From: Taenia hydatigena
Lineage: Eukaryota; Platyhelminthes; Cestoda; Cyclophyllidea; Taeniidae
Assembly (NCBI GenBank): GCA_036345935.2
Contig: JADWOT020000004.1
Location: 14,962,396 to 15,026,395 of the forward strand
Direction: 5' to 3'
Length of the DNA stretch: 64,000 bases
Shown here: positions 24,801 to 33,782 of the stretch, one piece after another
Layout: each line of letters starts with the position of its first letter
Numbering within the stretch: position 1 is the first letter of the stretch
The notes under the pieces: generated by a model
What the model was told of the DNA's origin: nothing
Databases searched by the model: none
The model's input: only the letters and a program-made list of their open reading frames with translations
Position numbers and translations under genes: made by a program

Positions 24801-25847
24801 CGTTTCTTTTGTCTTTAACTGATGGCTTTAATGGCGCTTTGATCCCGTCAGGTCTGATGTGCTCATAAGGCCAAAAGGCGCCAATGGTACCTTGAGTAAT
24901 GTCATTCCCCCCGTCTGAATTGCCCTTGACTAGCTGTAACTGTTGGATCTCCACATCCATAGCTCAGTTTTACTTTACTGTTCGGTATTTTGTCTACCTT
25001 CACCTCTTAGTCATTTTCAGTGATTGGGAATGTTTGTCCATAAGACAGGTTGGTACTGTACTTAATGGTAAAAATGGCCTTTAAAACGTGAATGATGCTA
25101 CCACTCGACCGTTCGGTGGTCCTTTGATATCTTCACTGTGCTCCAAATTGAAAATAGCATTATAACAGGTGTGAGTTAGACCAGTACTTGATATTGAGTT
25201 TCTAGTTGGAGTGTCCAAGAGTGTCCATAATTGTTTCAGTGTATTTTTTTTTCAACCGGATAGTCAACTGTAACAATTTGACGGATTAGGTTTAAATTTC
25301 TCTCACCTGGTTTGAGAACTGCCTTGGGCTATCCAACGGCTCAGTAAGGTTTTGCTCATGCTAAAGGCCGGCGGTATCCTTAAGTCAAGCGGAAGGCAGA
25401 ATATTTCCTGCTGTACAGTTAGCATCATAGGTGATAGAGACTTGCATCAGCATTTGACTGGATGGTCGAAAGTTTGACCATCTTGGGTGTATTTCTAACG
25501 ATTGATGACTGTCTCAGTACCCTTTCTCAGTGATGGCATCGTGCAACACGTAGTACTGTTCCGGTTGTCTGCGCTGCTCTTGGCTAAACTCTCGTCTTTC
25601 CTTGTAACTGTCTTCTCCAGGTATGAGCAGTAGCATGCGAAAGCGACGAGAGGAGATGGCAACGGCGATTTGGGCAATTCTGGAGCAGAGTCCACGGGTC
25701 ATCACTTTCGCATACTCGCGAGTGTTGGAGCAGCTACGTGCCACCTCAGAGCGCATGGTTTCTACCGAGGCATTCGAGGACGGGCTCAACGTGCTTCGCA
25801 ACGCCAATAAGATCGAGTGGGCTGGCAACACCATCCGTAAACGCTAG
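15805..25847 (+). CDS. MCM4: DNA replication licensing factor MCM4
   Basis: Complete twelve-exon gene, 892 aa (human MCM4 is 863). Exons: 15805-15999, 16080-16301, 16376-16717, 16791-17078, 17155-17354, 18031-18259, 20082-20322, 21693-21907, 22756-22995, 23210-23302, 24148-24334, 25621-25847. All are GT-AG with matching phases. MCM4 is one of six subunits of the MCM2-7 replicative helicase. The first 140 residues form the Ser/Thr-rich tail typical of MCM4, a target of CDC7 and CDK kinases in other animals. Then follow the N-terminal MCM fold, a CxxC...CxxC zinc finger (C300, C303, C322, C325), an OB fold ending near 416, Walker A GDPGTSKS (519-526), Walker B CCIDEFD (580-586), arginine finger SRFD (651-654) and a C-terminal winged helix. 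MCM4-specific wording such as [19 protein letters not shown] and DEFDKM confirms the paralogue. Early introns are 73-80 bp, later ones 214-1822 bp. Confidence 0.97.
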
Positions 25848-25973
25848 ATGCTCTCTCCTTTCATCAGCCTTTCAGTCGTCAAATGTCAGTCCACTTATCC
25901 AATTAAGCGAGCGACGGTCAATCAATTGACGGAGAAGTGAATTTTTTAACCGAAAAATAATGGGAATTTTCGT

Positions 25974-25979
25974 AATAAA
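25974..25979 (+). terminator. MCM4 polyadenylation signal
   Basis: A canonical aataaa lies 127 bases after the MCM4 stop codon, in an AT-rich context. It is the first such hexamer after the gene. Confidence 0.6.
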
Positions 25980-26218
25980 TAAGCGACGTGACTTCTTGCG
26001 TATCGTGAAGGGGTAATGTTTTGGCTTGTGTTGGGTAGTGGGAGTTAATTATTCGTTGGAGGTAAATCATCTCATCTCCACCTTGAAATTGCCCCACGGG
26101 TATGCTGGACAAATTTTGAGGCAAATGTCGCCGAAGTTTCACTAGATATTTGAAGAAATAGGTAGTGTGGTGTCCACCTTGGGTCGCCCGACGTTAAAGG
26201 TTATTGTGATCTCGAGTC

Positions 26219-26485
26219 TTGGTGTCTGCACTGGTGGCGGCTCGTCCAAAGTCGCTCGAGGTAGGAATTGCTGGTGGAATGGCAATGTTTTGGGGCAGTC
26301 GCCATCGTCATTTGCATCGCAGGTTTGTTCTGCCAGTGAATGCGGCTAGATACGTTGTTTGCATCGGGCTCACCGGCTTTTTTAGTGGCGGTGTCGCATA
26401 CGCTCAGGGCTTGTTAAATTGCTCCCAAGGCGTTAACTGTCGCGATTTATTCGGTGTAGAAGCTAGAAAAGGTTGTGGGAGTTGA
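26219..26485 (+). CDS. Doubtful 88-aa ORF with hydrophobic segments
   Basis: This open frame just after MCM4 is GC-richer than its surroundings and encodes two hydrophobic segments (around GIAGGMAMFWG and YVVCIGLTGFFSGGVAYA) separated by a His/Arg-rich stretch. It could be a small membrane protein or an exon of one. I recognise no family and see no polyadenylation signal or splice evidence tied to it. Confidence 0.18.
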   Translation: MVSALVAARPKSLEVGIAGGMAMFWGSRHRHLHRRFVLPVNAARYVVCIGLTGFFSGGVAYAQGLLNCSQGVNCRDLFGVEARKGCGS

Positions 26486-26654
26486 AAAGCTGGAAAAGTC
26501 AACTTACAGCAAACGTATAACGGTTCTTCCGTTTGCGGTTTCAGTCTTTGAGATTTAAGTTTGACTGGGGTGGGGTTCATTCACAAATTAAGTCCACTCA
26601 GGCAGCCACTCGTTCATGAACCAGAAATTGCAATATTCATCGAAAAATTACTGT

Positions 26655-27535
26655 AACTCGTTGGCTGTTCATTTAACTTCAAGTTTCGGGAAACTGCGCG
26701 AGGTGGTGAGCTGGCCTTTGGGTTGTCATTAGTCCCCAGGCCCTACAGTGCGTTGAATATTTGTATTCTGCCAAATTATTGCATTTTCGCCTTCGCTAGT
26801 GGAAAGCAAACTCTGCGTTAAAGGATATCTATTCCGATTTCCACTGCTGGGTGCGTGCGCCGCGGATGGGATACTCGATGATGACTCCGAATAGAAGTAC
26901 TTTAAATGGCTACCCTCAACAAATAACCCAGTCCTGTGGTCCACGGAAAAGCTATTACTAACTGCAATCATTGTGAACCATCTGGAAAGCTTTACTATGG
27001 AGCTGTCTGCCCTTCCTGAGTGAAGATATCAAATATTTGAACTCAAAACACCTCCACTTCTCCATTAGCCGGATGGAACCCTAATAGGTATAGCAGAGAG
27101 GAATGCAAACAAAACTCTACCTCCACGGAACCATGCCAGCGATGGACAGCCGTGATTGCCAGCACATTCTTCGCTACCGAATCCTGTTCCCGTGCTGGGT
27201 AAAACTCCAGACGCAGTAGACTTGCCAATAGAGGTCAGTGACATTGCAATTAATTATCTTCATGGTTTGGTAAAAGTTTGATAAATGTCACAATTGGTTA
27301 GTGAATCATAATATCTGACGGTGGGGTTGACCGAGGAGATGGCCGGGTACATTACTGGTATGTTTAACTCTAGGTTTTGGTAGAGATGGCACTTTGGATC
27401 TCCGTAATTATGCTTTTGCTGGATGAGCAGGCCTACAGACCATGTCAGTAGCCCCTCCCCCCTCCCCCAGTCCCAGTATACGTCAAATATATGCCATCTG
27501 GCCGAGTTTTCAGAAAAGTCTGAAGGCTCTCTATC
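26655..27535 (+). mobile_element. TRIM-like retroelement, copy A
   Basis: About 0.88 kb, with two direct terminal repeats (about 26655-26825 and 27355-27535) around an internal region of about 0.5 kb. The first terminal repeat opens with a degenerate ttggctgttcatttaacttc and carries the family landmarks gagctggcc, cattagtcccc and tattctgcc. The internal part matches copy C: attccgatttccactgctgg in A corresponds to atcctgatttctactgctga in C, followed by a match around atcaaatatttgaactc. No gag-pol coding is present, which fits a terminal-repeat retrotransposon in miniature. Boundaries are approximate. Confidence 0.5.
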
Positions 27536-28489
27536 ATTGTTTTTCAAGCATGACATGATTTTGCAAAGCTTAAGAAAAGTCCTTTTTAATATCGATGACC
27601 TCATTCTCATAAAACTTCCGTTACATTTTGTAATGTGTGATTTATTTAGCGGAGTGATACCTATACCGGGTTCTCTTGTAGCACTAATTCCAGCTTATTG
27701 TGCCCCAATTTCAGGTTGGCTACTTTTTGTACCACTTTACTCGACTTCACTTTGATTCTCCATTCGTTTTCTGGTACCATCTACCAGTCTCCACTATCTA
27801 GCTGCTGATTTGAGGATCTGTAATAATGACAAGATGACTTCACATGATGACCGTGTTAGCTGCGTTTTGTCTCTTGGGCTCAAGTTAAGCGATAGCACAT
27901 TATTTGTAATTTGTTATCACCTACTCCCCAATTTTACCGTCGAATTGACTATGCCCTAGTCGCAGGGATAATTTGGGCAACTCGATGATTAACACTCGAG
28001 CAGTTGTCGGTCGATTAGTGGACAACGCTTATTGGGGATCTGTTCTCCATGGATGAATATTCGTAGCCTTCCTTCGCAGTGACCGCTTTTTTATGCTCTT
28101 TAGCAAAGCAGCAAAATTTAAACCATTAATCCTTTGATATGAATTGCTTCAACCTCTAATTTAGGTGTGGGGATCTGATTGCTAAGGAAAAAAAATATTT
28201 ATCTTTAACCTAATCTCCTCACTGCATTGAACGATCCCGATGCTTTGTTAGTTATGTAAGCCTGTACATCATTTCAGGAGATCTGAGTAATTAACTACTA
28301 ACTCCACACACCAAGTTCCGATTTCCACCGATTCCAATGTGCGCCATTAATAAGAATTACTTAGGAACTGATGAAGCTATTGCGAGGGATTATAGAAGGT
28401 ATCTATATCCTTTCGTCGTGAACAAGGCTAAATGAAACAACTGCTTTATTTCTTCTCTAAGTTCGGGGTAAAATGTGCGACAAGTAGGC

Positions 28490-29335
28490 GCTACTGTCAA
28501 AAAATGCACCAATAGAAGGCCTTTCTGTGGACAAGGGGGGACGTAATACCTCAGCAGAATATATAATTGCCAAAGCTCAGTGGGGCCAGGGTTTGCTGTC
28601 ACAGCTGGGAGACCCAAAGTGTCCAATTTTTTTTAAAGCCGAGAGAATTAGGCATTGTCTCCCTCTTTTGAGTTCTATCTCCGGCGCTCTCCTTCATCAT
28701 CTTCCTCCGTCAGCTATCACAAGTCAACCACGCCAGTCATCAAATTTTCATCCAACTGCGGCGATACTGAGCACTTTTAGCAATTCTACTTGATCCGAAG
28801 CACCGTCTTGAATGTGAAGAGTATTGGAGAAGGGCAAAATATATCGGCCATTATACGTATCCATCGCTGGTCGTAGGAACACTAATCTAAAAGCATAGTC
28901 ACGCAACAAACAACAGGACTAGACACAGTTCCGTAGATGTGTAGTTTTACATCAGTTCCTCTCTGCTAGAGTGTTCTCATTCTAGTGCTGCCCAGACACA
29001 TCCATCAGTGTTTCATCCAGCTAGCAGGTAGAAAATCAACTTTATAACCAAATTTTTTAAAAGGTTTATAATAGTTTTTATGGGAATACGGGACCGAGGT
29101 GGTTTTCGAGGTCAGACACCATTTTCAGCCTTTTCATTTAAGATCTTCACCACGTCTTCCATCTGCAGCATATGCACCTCTTCCATTCTGCTAAGTTCGA
29201 AAAGAACATGTTTTATCGGTATATAGTACGGCATGTAACTATTGGAAGGCCCGAAGGCAAGTCCATCTCCGGTAGGTGCAATAACAGGACACCTGAGTGG
29301 CCCAAGAATTAAACAAACAACCAACATATTGCAAT
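28490..29335 (-). mobile_element. TRIM-like retroelement, copy B
   Basis: About 0.85 kb in minus orientation. The upstream terminal repeat is about 29200-29335 (reading tgttggttgtttgtttaatt on the minus strand) and the downstream one about 28490-28640. Internally, a stretch encoding LSRMEEVHMLQMEDVV matches the plus-strand copy C phrase LSEMKEDLHLVQMGDSV, showing that these look-alike frames are repeat sequence and not host exons. The internal part near 28.70-29.0 kb also matches copy D. Confidence 0.5.
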
Positions 29336-29379
29336 GTTGCCCTTCCTTTCTCCTTCTAATTTATATTGTCTTTTAATGC

Positions 29380-29575
29380 ATAGATTATTTTTATACCTCA
29401 AAGTTTTGGTGAAGGGGCCATTTAGGAGCTCCGCCGTTGTACCTTCGTCGGGTAAGCAGGCCTCTGGACCACGCCATTAGTTCCGACCCCTTCTCTTTGT
29501 CAAATGTGTACAAATATTCTGCCTCAGTAGAATGTCTTCCTTTGCTTCAAGGGAAGTCTCGGGGTGCAACAGCGA
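29380..29575 (+). repeat. Solo terminal repeat of the TRIM-like family
   Basis: This carries the family core in plus orientation: gttttggtgaaggggccatt, gtaccttcgtcgggtaagc, ctggaccacgccattag and attctgcctcagtagaatg. No second repeat or internal region adjoins it in the right orientation, so it looks like a solo repeat. Confidence 0.55.
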
Positions 29576-30599
29576 CGACTTAGAAAATCTAGGAATCGCA
29601 CTTATTCGATGCTTGACGTGAACATATCCAGCTAGTGAATAAAGGATTCAAATACAAACAACCACATTTGCTCCTACCAAAATGCAATCTCGGAGAAATT
29701 GGGATTAAACCCCTTAACTCCTGACGACTGACATAGCGCTGTGATTTTTCTGTCGTTAGCGAAAAGCCTTAAACGTAGGTATCTGTCAGACAAAGCGATG
29801 AATATGCAACAAATTTCTACTTATTGTTATTTCTTAAGTTGTATTTTTATTTTCTATGTAGAAATATTTTTTGTGTCCCATTATTTTCCCAAGATTTAAT
29901 ATTACGCCTCCGTGTCTCGCGTGAGGACTCCATTGTGCTTCAAATTCACTCCCACATCCTTTATAATCATACTCGGTGTCGAAGAAGCTTTTGATTATGA
30001 AATGTTTGAGATGTAATTGAACAAACTAAAATATTGCATTTCATTCAGCAATGTAATGCGTCTCCTTATTCCATTGTCTAGGTCCTTCAATGAAGAAATC
30101 GCGTTATTTTCCCACCGCACTTTATGATGTAACTGAAGTAGAATTCAAGACTGCGGAATTGGTGGGAAAAAAAACTTAGGCGATCGCATGATGTAATTGT
30201 GAATTTTTTGTATTCATGAGGTGATTGCAGCACTACTTTTGAGTGTGGTGCTTCAAGAAAGAGAGACCTAAAACAGTTGGAAAGATTATTTGCATGCAAC
30301 TTGGGAGCTACCCGCATGTTCCGGAGGTAGAGTGGTGGAGCATCCAAGTGATCCCTATGCTCGAGACTGTGAATTCAACAAGCATCCAATTCATTGCGTT
30401 TAGAGTCTCTACTCCATCTCAAAAGTAACCTTATTAAAAGATAATTCAGCGTCAGCTATTGGGCGGCAATGCCATGACGGTTTCATTATTAAAATGCTGA
30501 CATTCAAACAGGATATGCAAAATAGGGCTATGCGATTCGCCAAATTTTACTTTTAAGTGAAATGCTGGAAATGTGGAAAAGGTAGAAGGCTGGTGAATT

Positions 30600-30770
30600 A
30601 TGTTTCTTACTACTCTGAGACTTCTCTAAATATGTATTGTCGATATACAGAAAGGGATTGGGGCTACTGGCATGGTCCAAAGGCGAGTCCGTTGACGAAG
30701 AGAAACCTAACCAAAACCGGGAGTTAAAAAAAACAACCTGGGTTAAGTGATGGGACACAATCGAAGTGGT
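30600..30770 (-). repeat. Solo terminal repeat of the TRIM-like family
   Basis: In minus orientation it shows the degenerate family core: a tail reading ccgggagttaaaaaaaacaac on the plus strand, and the ctactggcatggtccaaagg block matching the tggaccatgccagtagc consensus. The open frame here (30528-30758) is repeat sequence. Confidence 0.5.
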
Positions 30771-31139
30771 TTCCCGAATGCTAGGTATAATTTTCTCAAA
30801 TCAGACGTTGCCTTCGCTCAGTAAAATAAGGATGCTCAGTCATCAGTCGGCAATGTTGGAAGCACATTTTAGAGTCCTGCAAAACTGTAAATGACGCAAT
30901 TCGAGGGCATACGTCATTATAACCATTATTACCATCACTAAAATTTGAGTAATAGAGTTGTAGAGCTTTATGCGTGCGTGTCTGAACCATAGGTCTGAGA
31001 TTACGATAGAAGAGTGGAAGTGACATTGACGACGTTCACGTTCACGCACACTCACAGAGGGCGTCTTTTTATTGCATTCACTATTGTCATCTTCATCAAC
31101 TGTTCTCCTTATAACTCCACGGTATAGGCAATCACTCAC

Positions 31140-32190
31140 ACTACATTGAATTAATACTTAGCTCTCGGTTTTGGCAGAGGGACCGCTTAGGAGCTTCGCC
31201 CTTGTACCTTCACTACGTGGACTGACTTCGAAGCCACGACATTAGCCCTCGACCCTTGAATTATGCCGAATAAACACATACCGTTCGAGTGTTCTGTCTT
31301 CTTACGTCCCCAGAGAAGTGTAACTGATCGTAAAAGACAGCCATCCTGATTTCTACTGCTGAGTGATAAACCTCAGCGAGATGAAAGAAGACTTGCATTT
31401 GGTGCAGATGGGAGACTCTGTGATGACGCCTAACAGGAAGGCTGAATATGATGTCCAGACTTTACAATTGCTAAAGTTCGTTTTTTGCATAAAAAAATTA
31501 TTGACAACTGAATCGATGGGATCTATGAGCCAGCTGAAAAAGTGTGACAGAATTGCTTACTGCACCTGGATGCAGACATCAATTATGTGAACTCGCGATA
31601 CTTCCTCCATTTCCCTATTAGCTCACTAGACAGCACAAAGGTGAGAACAGCGCAATAAGGAGAGGTAAACACGTAAACTGTGGTAAAGCCCACCACTTTT
31701 TAATGACTATTTTTATGTCAGTGTTCCCAGGGGCAGTGATGGACACGCGTGATGATCAGCACAACCCTTGCATCCCAATGCAATTTTCCTTACAGGACGA
31801 AATTCCAGATCCAGAAGGATTGTCAGGAGGGATCAGTGGCTTTGTAGTCAAGTATCGTTTCATTTGGATGGGCAATAGATGACTGATGTGGATAGCTTGT
31901 GGGTGTTTCCTTACAACACCGGGAACACAGTGATGGCTGGTGCAGGCGGTGAACGAAGGAAAGAACTGAGGACGAAACTCAAAAGAGGAAGACAACGTAA
32001 TGTGTTGGTTATTTGTTCATTTCTCGATTTTGACAACCTGACCACTTAGATGATCATCCATTGTATCTCTGCTGAGACGGTTAGCTTCCGAGGCATGTTG
32101 GCAGCCCCAAGCCCTTCTGCTTGTCGAAAATTCGTATTCAGCTAAGTTTCATGCCTTCTCTCCTCTTCAGAGAAATTTCAGGCCATCAAA
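31140..32190 (+). mobile_element. TRIM-like retroelement, copy C
   Basis: About 1.05 kb, the clearest full copy. The left terminal repeat is about 31140-31340, with landmarks ggttttggcagagggaccgc, gtaccttcactacgtgg and acattagccc. The right one is about 32003-32190, opening tgttggttatttgttcattt, with ccattgtatctctgctgag and tgttggcagcccc. The internal region contains no intact long ORF. The 31363-31590 frame matches the copy B frame in the opposite orientation and is part of the element. Target-site duplications could not be fixed because the repeat ends have decayed. Confidence 0.55.
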
Positions 32191-32199
32191 ATTCTTCGT

Positions 32200-32800
32200 A
32201 CAATTGAAGCTACCCAAAAAGCTTACAGAAGTTAAATAATGACGGCCTAAATCTGACACTATATTCCAAACTCTTGGTTACAGATGTCGTTTCAAAGATT
32301 TTCAATAGCCTGGAAAACCCCCTCATACGCTTTTACACATGATATTTTGCTTTTCAATCTAAAAATAGAGATAAACAGATGAGTAGATAGAAAAAGACGG
32401 TAAGAATGGGAAGAGGAGGAAAAAGAAAACGGAAAGGTGAGGAATCAAAGGAAGGGAGCGGTACCAAATCAACATAGACGTGACGCGATCAGCCGATCGA
32501 GCACACCACATTAAATCAGTAAATTACATGAGCTACAAGCACATAGGAGAGTGGCAGAGACAGGAAGGCAAAGAGATCGCAGTTAGAAACGCTCCTCATC
32601 GGAGTCGGATGGGGCAATTGGGAAGTGTAGCTCCGCCGATTGCAATTGACGCAGGCGTGAGGTGATGGCGAAGGTAAAGTGCGAACTTTATTGAGTGATG
32701 TCACATTCAATAAGGGCGGTTGGGAACGCAAGCGATCCTACGCCGAAATAGACAATCTTACCAGCCTATTGATGCTGTTGGAAAGCCAAGGTGTCGGTGG
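32200..32800 (-). pseudogene. Decayed duplicate of the tyrosine kinase 3' end
   Basis: This is homologous, in the same orientation, to the last exon and 3' UTR of the FES/FER-like kinase gene at about 43.14-43.72 kb. The 3' UTR part (32200-32582) matches almost continuously, including tttacacatgat, agagataaacagatgagtag, and gacgtgacgcgatca. The coding part keeps the terminal SDxDEERF-stop (stop complement at 32583-32585) and FQQHQ. Much of the tail between them is deleted, and there are in-frame stops directly after FQQHQ. No kinase-domain sequence is present. It cannot encode a functional product. It lies directly beyond the 3' end of the RBMS-like gene. Confidence 0.8.
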
Positions 32801-33782
32801 TGGTAATGCTAGATGAGCATTTCACCTTGCGTCAATGACAAAGTGGAGTAGAGTGTTTCAAATTTCCTCAAATGTACTGCCAAATCATATGGCGAGAACC
32901 TTAAAACATTAGCCTTCAAGATCGATGCGGAAGATGTGATCCATACGCCCTGGCATGCGTCCTCCCCCTTTTGATTGGCTCAAAGGTACGCGGTTAACTT
33001 GAGCAAACTTCGAACACCTCTAAGATAGCAGTGATTGATTCCACTTCAGCCAAATTGGTACCCCTTTAACTCTCCTAACAGCCTAGACACCACAGTTGAG
33101 GCCATAGCGGAACCTTCAATCACGGTCCAGGCACATCATAGTGAGATGGTGACCCATCTTCCCGGCTCAACACCGCAAAAAAGCAACATCAAACATCAAA
33201 CTGCTCAAGATCTGACACCGATGACCAAACAACAACACTGGCGACCGGAAAAAAATGGCATTAAAATGTCGCAAAACACTACATTGGTAGCCCGCACCAA
33301 CCCGAATGAATATAAAAACGCAACTACCACAAAACTCCCTCCCCCCTCCCCACCCTCCCATCTTTAAGCAGTCCAGAAGGCAAAATGCTCGAAGAATACG
33401 GAACATAGACAAAGTTTCATACTTTACGGAAGAGAGAGAAGAGAGCGAAATGGGAGGAGAGCTTTGAGAAGACGAAGAAAAGAAACCCGCACGCACACAC
33501 GATTGGGGAGACTGATTTACAGGAGGGAGGACAAAGAATGAGGGAACACATGGGGAACGGGGACGAGAGGGGCGGACAAAACAACCATAAGCACTTCTGT
33601 GGTTGCTGGTGTGCGAACGTGCGTGTCTGCGTGAAGGGGAGGGAGTCATGCACAAGATTTCCGCACCAACACGCACACGATCACTACTTCTAACGTAAAA
33701 GAAGAAAAAAGGAAATTTGCAGTAGAAAAAAAGTGAGAAAAGGGAGGTGGGAAAGGAGGAAGGAGTTTGGAAGTCAGCAAAT
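32801..33782 (-). other. Probable 3' UTR and flank of the RBMS-like gene
   Basis: This stretch follows the stop codon of the RNA-binding protein gene on the minus strand. It is strongly purine-rich on the plus strand (pyrimidine-rich in the transcript) between about 33.40 and 33.78 kb. The long minus-strand open frame 33167-33922 reads the same low-complexity sequence in a frame shifted from the gene and is not regarded as coding. The nearest aataaa on the minus strand is near 32.69 kb, inside the kinase pseudogene fragment. Confidence 0.45.

Noticed and set aside
27423..27755. 110-codon plus-strand frame with hydrophobic C-terminus
   Set aside because: It starts inside the terminal repeat of copy A and has no conserved motif. 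Hydrophobicity comes from T-rich DNA.
29112..29327. Open frame with the phrase LSRMEEVHMLQMEDVV that looks like a conserved protein
   Set aside because: The same phrase recurs in degraded form on the opposite strand at 31.37 kb inside another copy of the repeat element, so the similarity reflects repeat copies and not a gene family.
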